Assembly (NCBI GenBank): GCA_945887855.1
Contig: CAMCZP010000008.1
Coordinates: 1-64,000, forward strand
DNA: 64,000 bases
Reading direction: 5' to 3'
Source: Leptospira interrogans serovar Manilae
Lineage (GTDB): Bacteria; Spirochaetota; Leptospiria; Leptospirales; Leptospiraceae
Shown: in pieces, positions 17,499-25,893 of the stretch
Numbering within the stretch: position 1 is the stretch's first letter
Layout of the letters: the number at the start of each line of letters is the position of its first letter
The notes under the pieces: model-generated
Told to the model about the DNA's origin: nothing
Databases searched by the model: none
Seen by the model: the letters and a program-made list of their open reading frames with translations, nothing else
Made by a program: the position numbers and the translations under genes

Positions 17499-18221
17499 AT
17501 GAAGTTAAAGAACACACTGCTTATGATGCTGATCATGATTGTTTCAGCTTCATATGTTGGCGCTCAAGACAAAACCACCGCAGTGGAGCCTCTAGAGAGA
17601 GTGACCCTTGAGGATTTTGAAATGGCGGAAGACTGGAAAGCTAAATCAACCAGTCCTCTTGGTGAGACCAAAACTCTGAAGATGATTCAGAGGGGATTGA
17701 TTAAGGATGTGTTTGATGAAAGTTCTACTCCCGATGCATATGATGTAAAAACAGGCACATACTCTGATGCTAAGCAAGAAGAGAGAGTCGGTAAAAATCA
17801 TATTCTCGGTGTTAAAACTTATTTCGCAAGCAGAGGCTTTGATAGAGTTGAAGTTGCCCCTCCTCAAGAGTATATCATCAAGGGAAAAGCGCGTCAGGTT
17901 TCTGTCTGGGTCTTAGGGCGTAAATATAGACATACTCTATTTGCGAAATTTAGGGATTACAAAGGAAACACTCATAACATTCGATTGGGTAGATTAGATT
18001 TCTTTGGATGGAGAAAGTTAACAGCTCCAATTCCTGGGTTTGTTCCACAGAGCTCAAGATTCTCTATTTTAGATAAAAATATCCGCTTTGTATCTCTTTT
18101 TGTTACAAGCGATGCAGCAGAACCTGCGGGTGATTTTTATTTCTATGTAGATGACCTAGAAATAAAAACTGATAAACAAGAGTCAGTCTATCCCGGATTT
18201 GAATTGAAAGACAATTGGTAG
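17499..18221 (+). CDS. flaA2: Periplasmic flagellar sheath protein FlaA2
   Basis: FlaA proteins associate with the FlaB core of spirochete periplasmic flagella and influence filament shape. This 240-residue form has a signal peptide (hydrophobic to about residue 22, cleavage after VGA) and then the FlaA family pattern: LEDFEM, GVKTYFASRGFDRVEV, SVWVLGRKYRHTLFAKFRDYKGNTH, RLDFFGWRKL and a final FYVDDLEIKTD. It shares the core VWV-x-GR/DYxGNTH/DFxGWR motifs with flaA1 directly downstream, which suggests an old duplication. The start has a strong GAAGGAGAG ribosome site. It is 28 nt upstream of flaA1 and surely co-transcribed with it. Confidence 0.95.
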   Translation: MKLKNTLLMMLIMIVSASYVGAQDKTTAVEPLERVTLEDFEMAEDWKAKSTSPLGETKTLKMIQRGLIKDVFDESSTPDAYDVKTGTYSDAKQEERVGKNHILGVKTYFASRGFDRVEVAPPQEYIIKGKARQVSVWVLGRKYRHTLFAKFRDYKGNTHNIRLGRLDFFGWRKLTAPIPGFVPQSSRFSILDKNIRFVSLFVTSDAAEPAGDFYFYVDDLEIKTDKQESVYPGFELKDNW

Positions 18222-18249
18222 ATCGGATAGGAATTTACGAGGTAATATA

Positions 18250-19218
18250 ATGAAAAGAAATAGAGTATTCATAGCATTTTTTGCTGTCCTAGCCCTAGCG
18301 ATTAGCTTTACTGGCTTTGCATTTGCAGAAAAAAAACATGATTCATCCTCAATAGGTGTGGATGTTTCCATCAAAGAATTTCGTGCAGTTACTTTAGAAA
18401 GTTGGGATGAAAGTGTATGGGAAGTATTTACTGATAAAGATAATATTAACTATACAACATATCCTTCTACCCCTGGAGCTGAAAAATATAATCCTGATTT
18501 GCCACCAACAGCACAAGCTTACAGACAAGTAAAGTTATTGGCTGGTGGATATCCTAAGGATATAAAATATCTTGATAATAAAGCAGATAAGGCAAATTTA
18601 AAAGTCTTAGGTGTTAAATATCAATTTACATATCCCGGAAACAATGAAGTAACAATTCGTCCACCAAGAGAAGATAAATATAAAATCACAAGAAGAAGAG
18701 ATTATATTTCTGATAACGCACTCACAAGGGACGAGTCTAAAAAAACTCCTGAAAAAAGAGATCCAAAAGCTACACCTAACACTTACGAAATCTATGGTAT
18801 TGAGTTTCCTGGTCATGTAAGACATATTTCTGTATGGGTATGTTCTAGAGGTCAAGATTATGATTTAGAAGGTTGGGTAGAAGATTACATGGGTAATACT
18901 CATATAATCAAATTTGGTCATACTGACTTTGTGGGCTGGAGACCAATGTCTTCACAACTTAAAAGTGTACCACAATCTGTAAATGCATACCCATCTACTA
19001 GAACTGCAGTATTTAAACAATTTAAACTTAGATCAAACCCTAGATCAGGTGGTGATGCAGTTGTATTGTTTTTTGATGAGTTAAGAGTGTTGACAGATAC
19101 ATTTGAAAATCACTTCGATGGTGCGGATTTAGACTTTGACAAAGAAGATTGTGAAAACAAGAATCGAATTGAAAAAGCTCTTAAAGATCCATTTAGACCT
19201 TCAAAAGATTGTAAATAA
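18250..19218 (+). CDS. flaA1: Periplasmic flagellar sheath protein FlaA1
   Basis: This 322-residue paralogue of FlaA2 has a signal peptide (about 1-26, cleaved after AFA). It retains the same landmarks: GVKYQFTYPGNNEVTIRPP, HISVWVCSRGQDYDLEGWVEDYMGNTH, GHTDFVGWRPM and FFDELRVLTD. It is about 80 residues longer than FlaA2, mainly from a charged insertion after the first core block (a Lys/Arg/Asp-rich stretch around residues 140-170). Leptospira normally carries flaA2 before flaA1 as seen here. A strong terminator follows, so the two genes form a complete two-gene operon. Confidence 0.95.
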   Translation: MKRNRVFIAFFAVLALAISFTGFAFAEKKHDSSSIGVDVSIKEFRAVTLESWDESVWEVFTDKDNINYTTYPSTPGAEKYNPDLPPTAQAYRQVKLLAGGYPKDIKYLDNKADKANLKVLGVKYQFTYPGNNEVTIRPPREDKYKITRRRDYISDNALTRDESKKTPEKRDPKATPNTYEIYGIEFPGHVRHISVWVCSRGQDYDLEGWVEDYMGNTHIIKFGHTDFVGWRPMSSQLKSVPQSVNAYPSTRTAVFKQFKLRSNPRSGGDAVVLFFDELRVLTDTFENHFDGADLDFDKEDCENKNRIEKALKDPFRPSKDCK

Positions 19219-19253
19219 GAACCCTCTTTCACAAGATGTTATTAGATCAAAGT

Positions 19254-19280
19254 AAACCCCAGAATTTCTGGGGTTTTTTT
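19254..19280 (+). terminator. Rho-independent terminator of the flaA operon
   Basis: A 10-base stem, AAACCCCAGA (19254-19263) with TCTGGGGTTT, closes a 3-base loop and runs into a T tract. It is the strongest terminator hairpin I found in the window. Confidence 0.92.
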
Positions 19281-19437
19281 GTTTTTATACCTAATATGAC
19301 TTTTTGTAGTTACGATGGAAAAGAATCTTTTCTACTTTACTAAATATTCTCACTGAAAACGATTGTATTAGTGGGAGTTAACACTCTCTTTTCCTTATAA
19401 AATAAATCCCTCTCAATAAAAAAATGGAGTTCTTCAA

Positions 19438-22212
19438 ATGACTCAAGAGTCTGTACTAGCAAAAGATAAAGAAATTCATAATGAATTACAAAAGCTTACA
19501 ACACTATTTAACGAAGAAATATATACTAGAATCACAATAGATAATATCCCTGTTGCTAAATTGAAAATTTATGATGAAATAGTTCAATACTATACTTCTA
19601 TAAACAAGTTAGACGAAGCAAATCAATTAGTTAGAGAGCATTTAGAAGTGCATCCTGAAAGTGTTTCTGCTAGATATATCACAGGCACGATTTCTTTGAT
19701 TCAGGAAAAAATTGAAGACTTCTCTTATTTAAAATCTTTATTAGAACAGTTAAAAAATAATAATAAATGGGCAATTGTAGAATATATTTCAGATCATATA
19801 TTGCAGTATGGTGAGCAAAGAATAGCTCTAAAATCTAAGGCGGAAGCTCTAGAGAAATTGCATAAAAATAAAGAACTTAAACCTGTTCTAGAAAAGCTTG
19901 CAAAAAATGATCGAAAAAACCCTGAAATTGCTAAAAAGTATGGTCTTATAATTCTAGAAGAAGATAAACCTAAAGCTGTTTCTTATCTTAAACAAGCGGC
20001 AGAATCCTTTGCGAGAGCTAAGGATTATCTACAGTTAGAAGAAATTTGGGAACCAATTGTTGTAAATAATTTTGAAGATTTGCCCTTCTTTGAAAGAATT
20101 GAGAGAATTCTTTTGGCAAATAAAGAAAGAGCTAGGGTGGGCTATCTACTTCCTAAGCTAATGGAAACATATAAGCAATTAGAAGATTACGACAAAACGA
20201 TTTTCTTTTTAAAAAAGATTTTAGACAATGATCCCTTTGCAACCAAATACAGATCAGAATTGATTAAATGCTATAAAATAAAATACTCCGGACATTCTCT
20301 ATTGGATGAGTTTTTAAAAATGTCTGAAATTGGTAATACAAAGAAACCGATCAAAGCTTGTATTTTAAATTTTGAACGAAATATTGTTTTTGATACAAAT
20401 AATTATGTAATGCATAGGACTTGGGGTGTAGGAAAAATAAAATCTATTAGTAGTACGAGTGACTCAATTATAGTAGATTTTATGAATAAAAAAGATCATA
20501 AATTGTCTATTCAAATGGCTATTACTAGTTTAAAGCCTCTTCAAAAAGAGCATTTATGGGTTAAGGTATATGAAAACCCAGATGAAATCCATAGGTTATT
20601 CAGTGAGGATGTTCCTAGCTTCATGGTAGAACTTCTCACATCAAATGAGAATATTATGACTTTGAATGATATCAAAGCAGAAATAGTAGGTAAGTTTATT
20701 AAAAAACCTGAAGATTGGTCGAAATGGTGGAATAAAGCAAAGCAATCCTTAAAAAAAGATCCAAGAATTGGATTTAATCCCAAAAAAAAGGATGAAGTAC
20801 ATTACCGTCAAAAACCAATTTCACGTACAGAAGTTCTAACCGAAAAATTCAATGCACACACTGATATTAATAAGAAACTAGATGTAGCTTTAGAGACATT
20901 AGAACCCACTGTAATACAAGATGCATATGGTTCAGTAGAAACATGTCTTCATTACTATTATGAAGAGGAAGAAGCAAAAGATGTCATACGAAAAATAGTA
21001 GCATTTATTTTCTTAGATATGGCTCGATCAAAAATTGATAAAGAGGAAGAGTTTCCAAGACATTTAAAACAAGATGATATCAGTGCTATAATTAGAGTTT
21101 TAAAGAAAGAGGAGATTGCTCAAATTTCTAAGCAATTAACTAATATTGAAGTAAAAAAATATTTTGTTAATTTAATCAAAAAAGCTCATAAAGATTATAC
21201 AGATATTTTTATAGGAATGTTGTTTGAAGTTCCTGTAAAAGTTAATAAATACGTTTTTACAGTTTTAGTGAATGAAGAAAAGTATTCTGAATTAAATTTA
21301 TTTATTGAAACTGCAATGAATAAGTCAAAAGATAATCCTGAAATTTTTCTGTGGGTTGCAAAGTCAATATTAACAGGTACATGGAGCTACTCTTGGATGA
21401 GTGTCTCTGAAAAAGACCTGGTGTTACGAGTATTTAGGATTCTCAAGCCTCTAGGAAAAATAGAAGAAAAAGGTACAAAATTAAAAAATTTAGCCTCAGA
21501 TCTTCTTTTTAGCAATGATGCTAGTATCTTACTAAAAATACTAAATGAAACAGATGAGGATTTTATTCGAAAAGTATATGCACTCTATAAAGAAGTGCCT
21601 TATATTAGCGATTTAGAAAAAGAAAAGTTTCTTAAATTAATCAATAAATTAAAACCTGATTTTACTTGGAGCCAGGTGCTTTCTGGAAATGAAGAAATTC
21701 TAGAAGACCAACTTATTTCCTTACCTGCAAATGTTATTTTAGTAACTCAAAATGGTTTTAATCGAAAAAAAGAGGTTTTTGATCATATTGTAAATGTTGA
21801 AATGATTGAAAATTCTAAGGATATTGGAGAAGCACAAGAGAAAGGTGATCTTAGGGAAAATGCAGAATACAAAGCTGCCATGGAACGACAAACACAACTC
21901 CAAGCAGAAGTTACTAAGATGGATATGGAATTGCGAAATGCTAAAATAATTGATCTCTCTAAGGTATCTACCGAAAAAACTACAATTGGATGTAAGGTAA
22001 AAGTTAGAAATCTAGACTCAGAGGAGACAACTGAATTTACCATCCTTGGACCTTGGGATGCAGATACAGAAAAGAAAATTATTAGTTACCAATCTCCAAT
22101 GGGCAAAGCCTTAATAAATAAAAAAGTGGGAGAAAAAACCAGTATGGACTTTGATAATAGTCATGTGAACTTTGAAATTCTCTCAATTGGTAAGTATATT
22201 TCTGAAAGTTAA
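19438..22212 (+). CDS. greA: Giant spirochete-type transcription elongation factor GreA
   Basis: The last 160 residues are a GreA/GreB factor: the coiled coil with the acidic tip GDLRENAEY (803-811, which reaches into the RNA polymerase channel to stimulate transcript cleavage) and the FKBP-like C-domain. Ahead of this lie about 760 extra residues: helical TPR-like repeats (about 20-310), a CarD/TRCF-RID-like patch (HRTWGVGKIKSI from 326, then VDF and DHKLS) and more helices. Standard GreA is about 160 residues; very long forms of around 900 are known in spirochetes such as Borrelia. The C-domain function is secure; the role of the extension is unknown. The gene is monocistronic. Confidence 0.92.
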   Translation: MTQESVLAKDKEIHNELQKLTTLFNEEIYTRITIDNIPVAKLKIYDEIVQYYTSINKLDEANQLVREHLEVHPESVSARYITGTISLIQEKIEDFSYLKSLLEQLKNNNKWAIVEYISDHILQYGEQRIALKSKAEALEKLHKNKELKPVLEKLAKNDRKNPEIAKKYGLIILEEDKPKAVSYLKQAAESFARAKDYLQLEEIWEPIVVNNFEDLPFFERIERILLANKERARVGYLLPKLMETYKQLEDYDKTIFFLKKILDNDPFATKYRSELIKCYKIKYSGHSLLDEFLKMSEIGNTKKPIKACILNFERNIVFDTNNYVMHRTWGVGKIKSISSTSDSIIVDFMNKKDHKLSIQMAITSLKPLQKEHLWVKVYENPDEIHRLFSEDVPSFMVELLTSNENIMTLNDIKAEIVGKFIKKPEDWSKWWNKAKQSLKKDPRIGFNPKKKDEVHYRQKPISRTEVLTEKFNAHTDINKKLDVALETLEPTVIQDAYGSVETCLHYYYEEEEAKDVIRKIVAFIFLDMARSKIDKEEEFPRHLKQDDISAIIRVLKKEEIAQISKQLTNIEVKKYFVNLIKKAHKDYTDIFIGMLFEVPVKVNKYVFTVLVNEEKYSELNLFIETAMNKSKDNPEIFLWVAKSILTGTWSYSWMSVSEKDLVLRVFRILKPLGKIEEKGTKLKNLASDLLFSNDASILLKILNETDEDFIRKVYALYKEVPYISDLEKEKFLKLINKLKPDFTWSQVLSGNEEILEDQLISLPANVILVTQNGFNRKKEVFDHIVNVEMIENSKDIGEAQEKGDLRENAEYKAAMERQTQLQAEVTKMDMELRNAKIIDLSKVSTEKTTIGCKVKVRNLDSEETTEFTILGPWDADTEKKIISYQSPMGKALINKKVGEKTSMDFDNSHVNFEILSIGKYISES

Positions 22213-22244
22213 CTTAGTAAAATAATTTAGAAAATAGAAAAACT

Positions 22245-22276
22245 CTAGAATTTTAGTATCTAAACTAAAATTCTAG
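22245..22276. repeat. Perfect 12-base inverted repeat downstream of greA
   Basis: CTAGAATTTTAG (22245-22256) and CTAAAATTCTAG (22265-22276) flank an 8-base loop. No T run follows, so if it is a terminator it is not a textbook one; a protein-binding palindrome upstream of the WD40 lipoprotein gene is the alternative. Confidence 0.55.
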
Positions 22277-22434
22277 GTTTGAATAAATCCACCCAGTACT
22301 CTAAATGAGTCCAAGAAAAGATGAACCAACTCTAAATATCCAAATTTTTATTTATCTTTTCATTTAAAAACTATTCAAAGGAACAATAATTATGTCTTTT
22401 CCTATAATATACCGATTCTATATTTTGAAACTAT

Positions 22435-23571
22435 ATGCTATCAATATGTTTAAATAAAATCCCATCTAAATTAAAAAGGTTAATTCTATCATTTGGAATT
22501 TTATTATTTAGTTGTGTGGTATCTTCAAATGGAGTGAAGGAAGACTTTAAGAAACCATTAGAACCAAATCTCCATCCTGATGAAATTTGGAAGGATATAG
22601 AACCAAATGAGAATAAAGGGATGGAATCAGAATTACTTTATAAGCAGCTCTCATATGAGTCTAGAAAGTCACAAAGAAGAGTATATCAACTGGTTTTTCC
22701 AAAAGATGATAGTGCATTAGTTGCAATCACATCCTTTCGAATTTCTCACTATAGTTTACCTGATCTATTAGAAACTGAATTTTTAGAACCGAGAAATATA
22801 ATCCCAGGAGGCTTCACGGGGATTTCAATCTCCAATGATGGACGAGAAATTTTAGTGGGGGCATCATGGGAAAACTCTGCATATCTTCTAGATTGGTCTG
22901 GAAATAAAATTCGTAAATTCTCCTGTAAAGAACCTTTTGCTTATCCAGAGGATGTTAAATTTTCTTCAGATAATAAATCTGTTTATATTTCATGTTTTCA
23001 ATTTGTGAAAGATAAGAAATATTTAGCAAATTATAAGGTGACAGGAGAGGAAATTTCCTTTTCAGAAATGAAGTACACTCATTTAGAAATTTTAAAAGAT
23101 TACCTTTTTTATTTTTCTCCAAAGGAAATGCTCATGAAAGATTTTACATCAGGTAAGAATTTTATTTTAAAATTTCCATACCTTGTTCAGTCTTACACTT
23201 TTTTTGATGAGAAAGAATGGGTTACAGGGTCAGATGGACAATGGACTTTCTGGAGTATGGCAGGGACTAAGGTAATCAAAAAATCATCATTCATAGCGAA
23301 AGAGACAGGTTTTAATGGGGAAGACTATAAATTAGACAATGATTATCGAAACTATGCATCCCTGAGCCCATCAGGAAAATATTTATTAACTGGAGGACTT
23401 AAGGGAGCATATATATGGAATAGAAGTGGGGAGTTACAAAAAAAATTAACAGGACATTCTAGAAATGTTAGTGCTGTAGCATTTTCTCAAGATGGAAATT
23501 ATATAGTTACAGCAAGTCCCGATAAATTAATATTGTGGGGAAAAGAATCATTTGAACCAAATCTTGAATAA
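22435..23571 (+). CDS. WD40-repeat lipoprotein
   Basis: The 378-residue product has a basic N-terminus, a hydrophobic stretch and a lipobox ending LLFSC (Cys27), so it should be lipid-anchored. The body is a beta-propeller-like run of degenerate WD40 units; the clearest are near the C-terminus (YASLSPSGKYLLTGG, then LTGHSRNVSAVAFSQDG ending in LILW). Such propellers are protein-interaction platforms; no enzymatic residues are seen. The function is unknown. It faces the glycosidase-like gene convergently, with 14 bases between them. Confidence 0.82.
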   Translation: MLSICLNKIPSKLKRLILSFGILLFSCVVSSNGVKEDFKKPLEPNLHPDEIWKDIEPNENKGMESELLYKQLSYESRKSQRRVYQLVFPKDDSALVAITSFRISHYSLPDLLETEFLEPRNIIPGGFTGISISNDGREILVGASWENSAYLLDWSGNKIRKFSCKEPFAYPEDVKFSSDNKSVYISCFQFVKDKKYLANYKVTGEEISFSEMKYTHLEILKDYLFYFSPKEMLMKDFTSGKNFILKFPYLVQSYTFFDEKEWVTGSDGQWTFWSMAGTKVIKKSSFIAKETGFNGEDYKLDNDYRNYASLSPSGKYLLTGGLKGAYIWNRSGELQKKLTGHSRNVSAVAFSQDGNYIVTASPDKLILWGKESFEPNLE

Positions 23572-23585
23572 CTTTACTTTCATTA

Positions 23586-24536
23586 CTAAATAAGGAAAGA
23601 TTTATTTAAGGAGATTAAAAGTTCCTTAGGTTTCAATTCAAAATCAGCAATTCCAAAAGATGTTTCAGGATTGAGTTTTGAATATTCTGGATCATTAAAA
23701 TCAGTAAGTGTCCATATAAAAAATGGAATCTCTCGCTGTCTGGAAAATTCATATATACTTCTGTATAATCTACCAATTTCTGACTGGCTTAGTTTAACCC
23801 ACAAAGGACAAATTCCAAATTCAGTAATCCAGTGTGGTTTAGAAATATCAGAGTAAAAATTTAGATATCCATCAATTGCTTTCTTAATTTCAGATTCGTA
23901 GTGATCTACTTTATTGAGTGAAAAATAGCACGCAGGGATATAAGGATGAAAATTATAAATATCTATATAATCATCTATTCCTAAATCTAAGCAGTTTCGT
24001 AAAAAATTTATTTTTTGAAATGGTGCATAGGAGTGTAAATCATCACTCATGATGCCACCTAATAAAATAATTGAGTTTGGAGATATTTTTTTGATAAGAG
24101 GAGTAGTTTCTTTTACTAATTTGAAGTAATCATTTGGATTTGGTTTTTTTATCCAAAATCGTAATGTATTTGCTTCATTCCAAATTTCCCAATATTGAAT
24201 ATAATTTTTGAACTGTATAACATTTTTTTCTACATATAATAAGTAATTTTCTATATCATCTAATGGATTTTTATATTTTAAACTTGGATAAACACAGTTT
24301 ATCATAGTTCCTGGAACTAAGCCAGTTAAGAGTCCTAAAATTTTAATTCCTACTTTATGAACTTCAGTAATAAAAAATGATAAAATATCTTCAGAAGTTG
24401 GTTTAAAGAAGTTTAATTCAAGCCTGATCCATTCTACTTGAATTGACTGGAGTAGTTCAATATATTTTTTTAATGATTCTTTATTTTCATGTTTAATAAC
24501 TACGTTTATACCAAATCCGGGATGTACATTACTCAT
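23586..24536 (-). CDS. Clan GH-A glycoside hydrolase-like TIM-barrel protein
   Basis: The 316 residues show a beta/alpha barrel with the two glutamates of retaining clan GH-A enzymes: WEIWNEAN (acid/base Glu121) and HWITEFG (nucleophile Glu239), plus IYNFHPY and a C-terminal FFIWTLTDF. The nearest look is GH39/GH5-like. There is no signal peptide, so it may act in the cytoplasm on a glycan or glycoside; the substrate is unknown. It overlaps the response-regulator gene by 4 nt, so the two are co-expressed. Confidence 0.8.
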   Translation of the reverse strand: MSNVHPGFGINVVIKHENKESLKKYIELLQSIQVEWIRLELNFFKPTSEDILSFFITEVHKVGIKILGLLTGLVPGTMINCVYPSLKYKNPLDDIENYLLYVEKNVIQFKNYIQYWEIWNEANTLRFWIKKPNPNDYFKLVKETTPLIKKISPNSIILLGGIMSDDLHSYAPFQKINFLRNCLDLGIDDYIDIYNFHPYIPACYFSLNKVDHYESEIKKAIDGYLNFYSDISKPHWITEFGICPLWVKLSQSEIGRLYRSIYEFSRQREIPFFIWTLTDFNDPEYSKLNPETSFGIADFELKPKELLISLNKSFLI

Positions 24537-24928
24537 TTAATTTCTCTATCAATAATCATTTGAATTATTTCAAAAACTTCTTTTTCATCCCAAGGTTTCT
24601 TAATATATTTAATGATATTTGCTTTAATAACTAAATTTTCTATATTATCATGAGATGATAATATAATTTTATATACATTAGGAAATAATTCATTAATATT
24701 AAGTAAAAAAATTTCTGCAGTTTCTTTTCCTAAATTATAGTCACTAAATAAAATAATTTTATTAAATTTATTATAGTTTTCATGGATTAATTTTTCTGCA
24801 TCTATAAAATTTCTACAAACAGAATAAGATATAGAGTCGCCAAATTTTTTTTGAATTTGTGCTCGCAAGGCTAAAGATATAAGAACTTCATCTTCTACAA
24901 AGAGAATATTAATAGTATTTGATTTCAT
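24533..24928 (-). CDS. Single-domain response regulator (CheY-like receiver)
   Basis: The 131 residues form one receiver domain: the acidic pair E12/D13, phosphoacceptor Asp63 in FSDYNLG, a conserved Ser (91/92) and Lys110 in YIKKPW. There is no output domain, so it would act by protein contact or as a phosphate relay. No cognate kinase gene is adjacent. The glycosidase-like gene downstream overlaps by 4 nt, an unusual partner. The sequence is intact and probably functional. Confidence 0.9.
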   Translation of the reverse strand: MKSNTINILFVEDEVLISLALRAQIQKKFGDSISYSVCRNFIDAEKLIHENYNKFNKIILFSDYNLGKETAEIFLLNINELFPNVYKIILSSHDNIENLVIKANIIKYIKKPWDEKEVFEIIQMIIDREIK

Positions 24929-24997
24929 AAGATATAATTAATTATAAATCTCCGAATAGCCCTTGTATTAATAATAAGAAGAACTATTTAAAACTGT

Positions 24998-25882
24998 CTA
25001 TTTGATTTTTATTTCTTTTGAGTTATAATTATAATTTACCTTTATTAAAGAGCAAAAATCCTCATCTCCTAAGGATAATGACAATCCTGAATTATAGATA
25101 CTCTTTAGGGTAAATGCTAATGGAAGGGTAGTATTAGTTTGATTTGCCAATGAAAGAGCATGGTTTAAATCTTTATTCATATTTTTGAGTGAAAAATGAG
25201 TAGAGTAATCATTTTCTAAAATATATTTAAGTTTAAAATCTGAAATACCTGATTTAGCAGCTGAATTTGATATTACTTCGCTTAGAATATCTTTATCAAC
25301 ACCTATATTTTCAGCTAAAATAAGTCCTTCCATATAAGATTGGAGTATAATAGCTTGCATCATATTCAGAGCAATTTTAGTTTTTTGACCCATTCCAACT
25401 TTTCCACAATGTATGATTTTTCTACCTGTATATTTCCAAATAAAATCACATGCTTCAATTTCAGTATTAGAATCGGATCCCACCATGAATACAATCTGTC
25501 CTGTTTCGCTAGCTATTTTGGAGCCTGTCATTGGAGAGTCTAAAAAGATATTTCCTTTTTTTCTATAATCATTATTTATTAATTCTGTTAATTCTGGCGA
25601 TGTAGTTCCAAAATCTAAAAGATACCCATTTGAAATACTTGAAATTTTTTCATAAATATCTGATACAACTTTATCTTCTGTCAGACATAGAATTGTATGA
25701 GAACAATTCTCAGTAACATTAAGTAGAGAATCTGTTATTTTCGTATTTATATTTTGAAGATTTTTAATTTTGCTTAAATCTCTTGAAAAAATTGATAAAG
25801 GAATATTATTTTTCTGTAAATTAGATATTATGCCTTTACCCATGATTCCGGCACCAATGATAGCAACTCTAGAGTGACTCAT
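24998..25882 (-). CDS. Beta-hydroxyacid dehydrogenase (3-hydroxyisobutyrate / GLYR1-type)
   Basis: The 294 residues have a Rossmann GAGIMG motif near the start, DSPMTGSKIASETGQ (substrate-loop motif of the family), GQKTKIALNMMQ with the catalytic Lys, and MNKDLNHAL. Family members oxidise or reduce small hydroxyacids such as 3-hydroxyisobutyrate, tartronate semialdehyde, succinic semialdehyde or glyoxylate. The SPMTGSK/ETG signature leans towards the GLYR/succinic-semialdehyde-reductase side, but the substrate cannot be fixed. It lies 11 nt after pgpH, where many bacteria have ybeY. Confidence 0.85.
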   Translation of the reverse strand: MSHSRVAIIGAGIMGKGIISNLQKNNIPLSIFSRDLSKIKNLQNINTKITDSLLNVTENCSHTILCLTEDKVVSDIYEKISSISNGYLLDFGTTSPELTELINNDYRKKGNIFLDSPMTGSKIASETGQIVFMVGSDSNTEIEACDFIWKYTGRKIIHCGKVGMGQKTKIALNMMQAIILQSYMEGLILAENIGVDKDILSEVISNSAAKSGISDFKLKYILENDYSTHFSLKNMNKDLNHALSLANQTNTTLPLAFTLKSIYNSGLSLSLGDEDFCSLIKVNYNYNSKEIKIK

Positions 25883-25893
25883 TTTTATTTTCC

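Noticed and set aside
19370..19395. CIRCE-like heat-shock operator before greA
   Set aside because: GAGTTAACACTC resembles half of the element, but the matching 9-base arm and spacer are missing.
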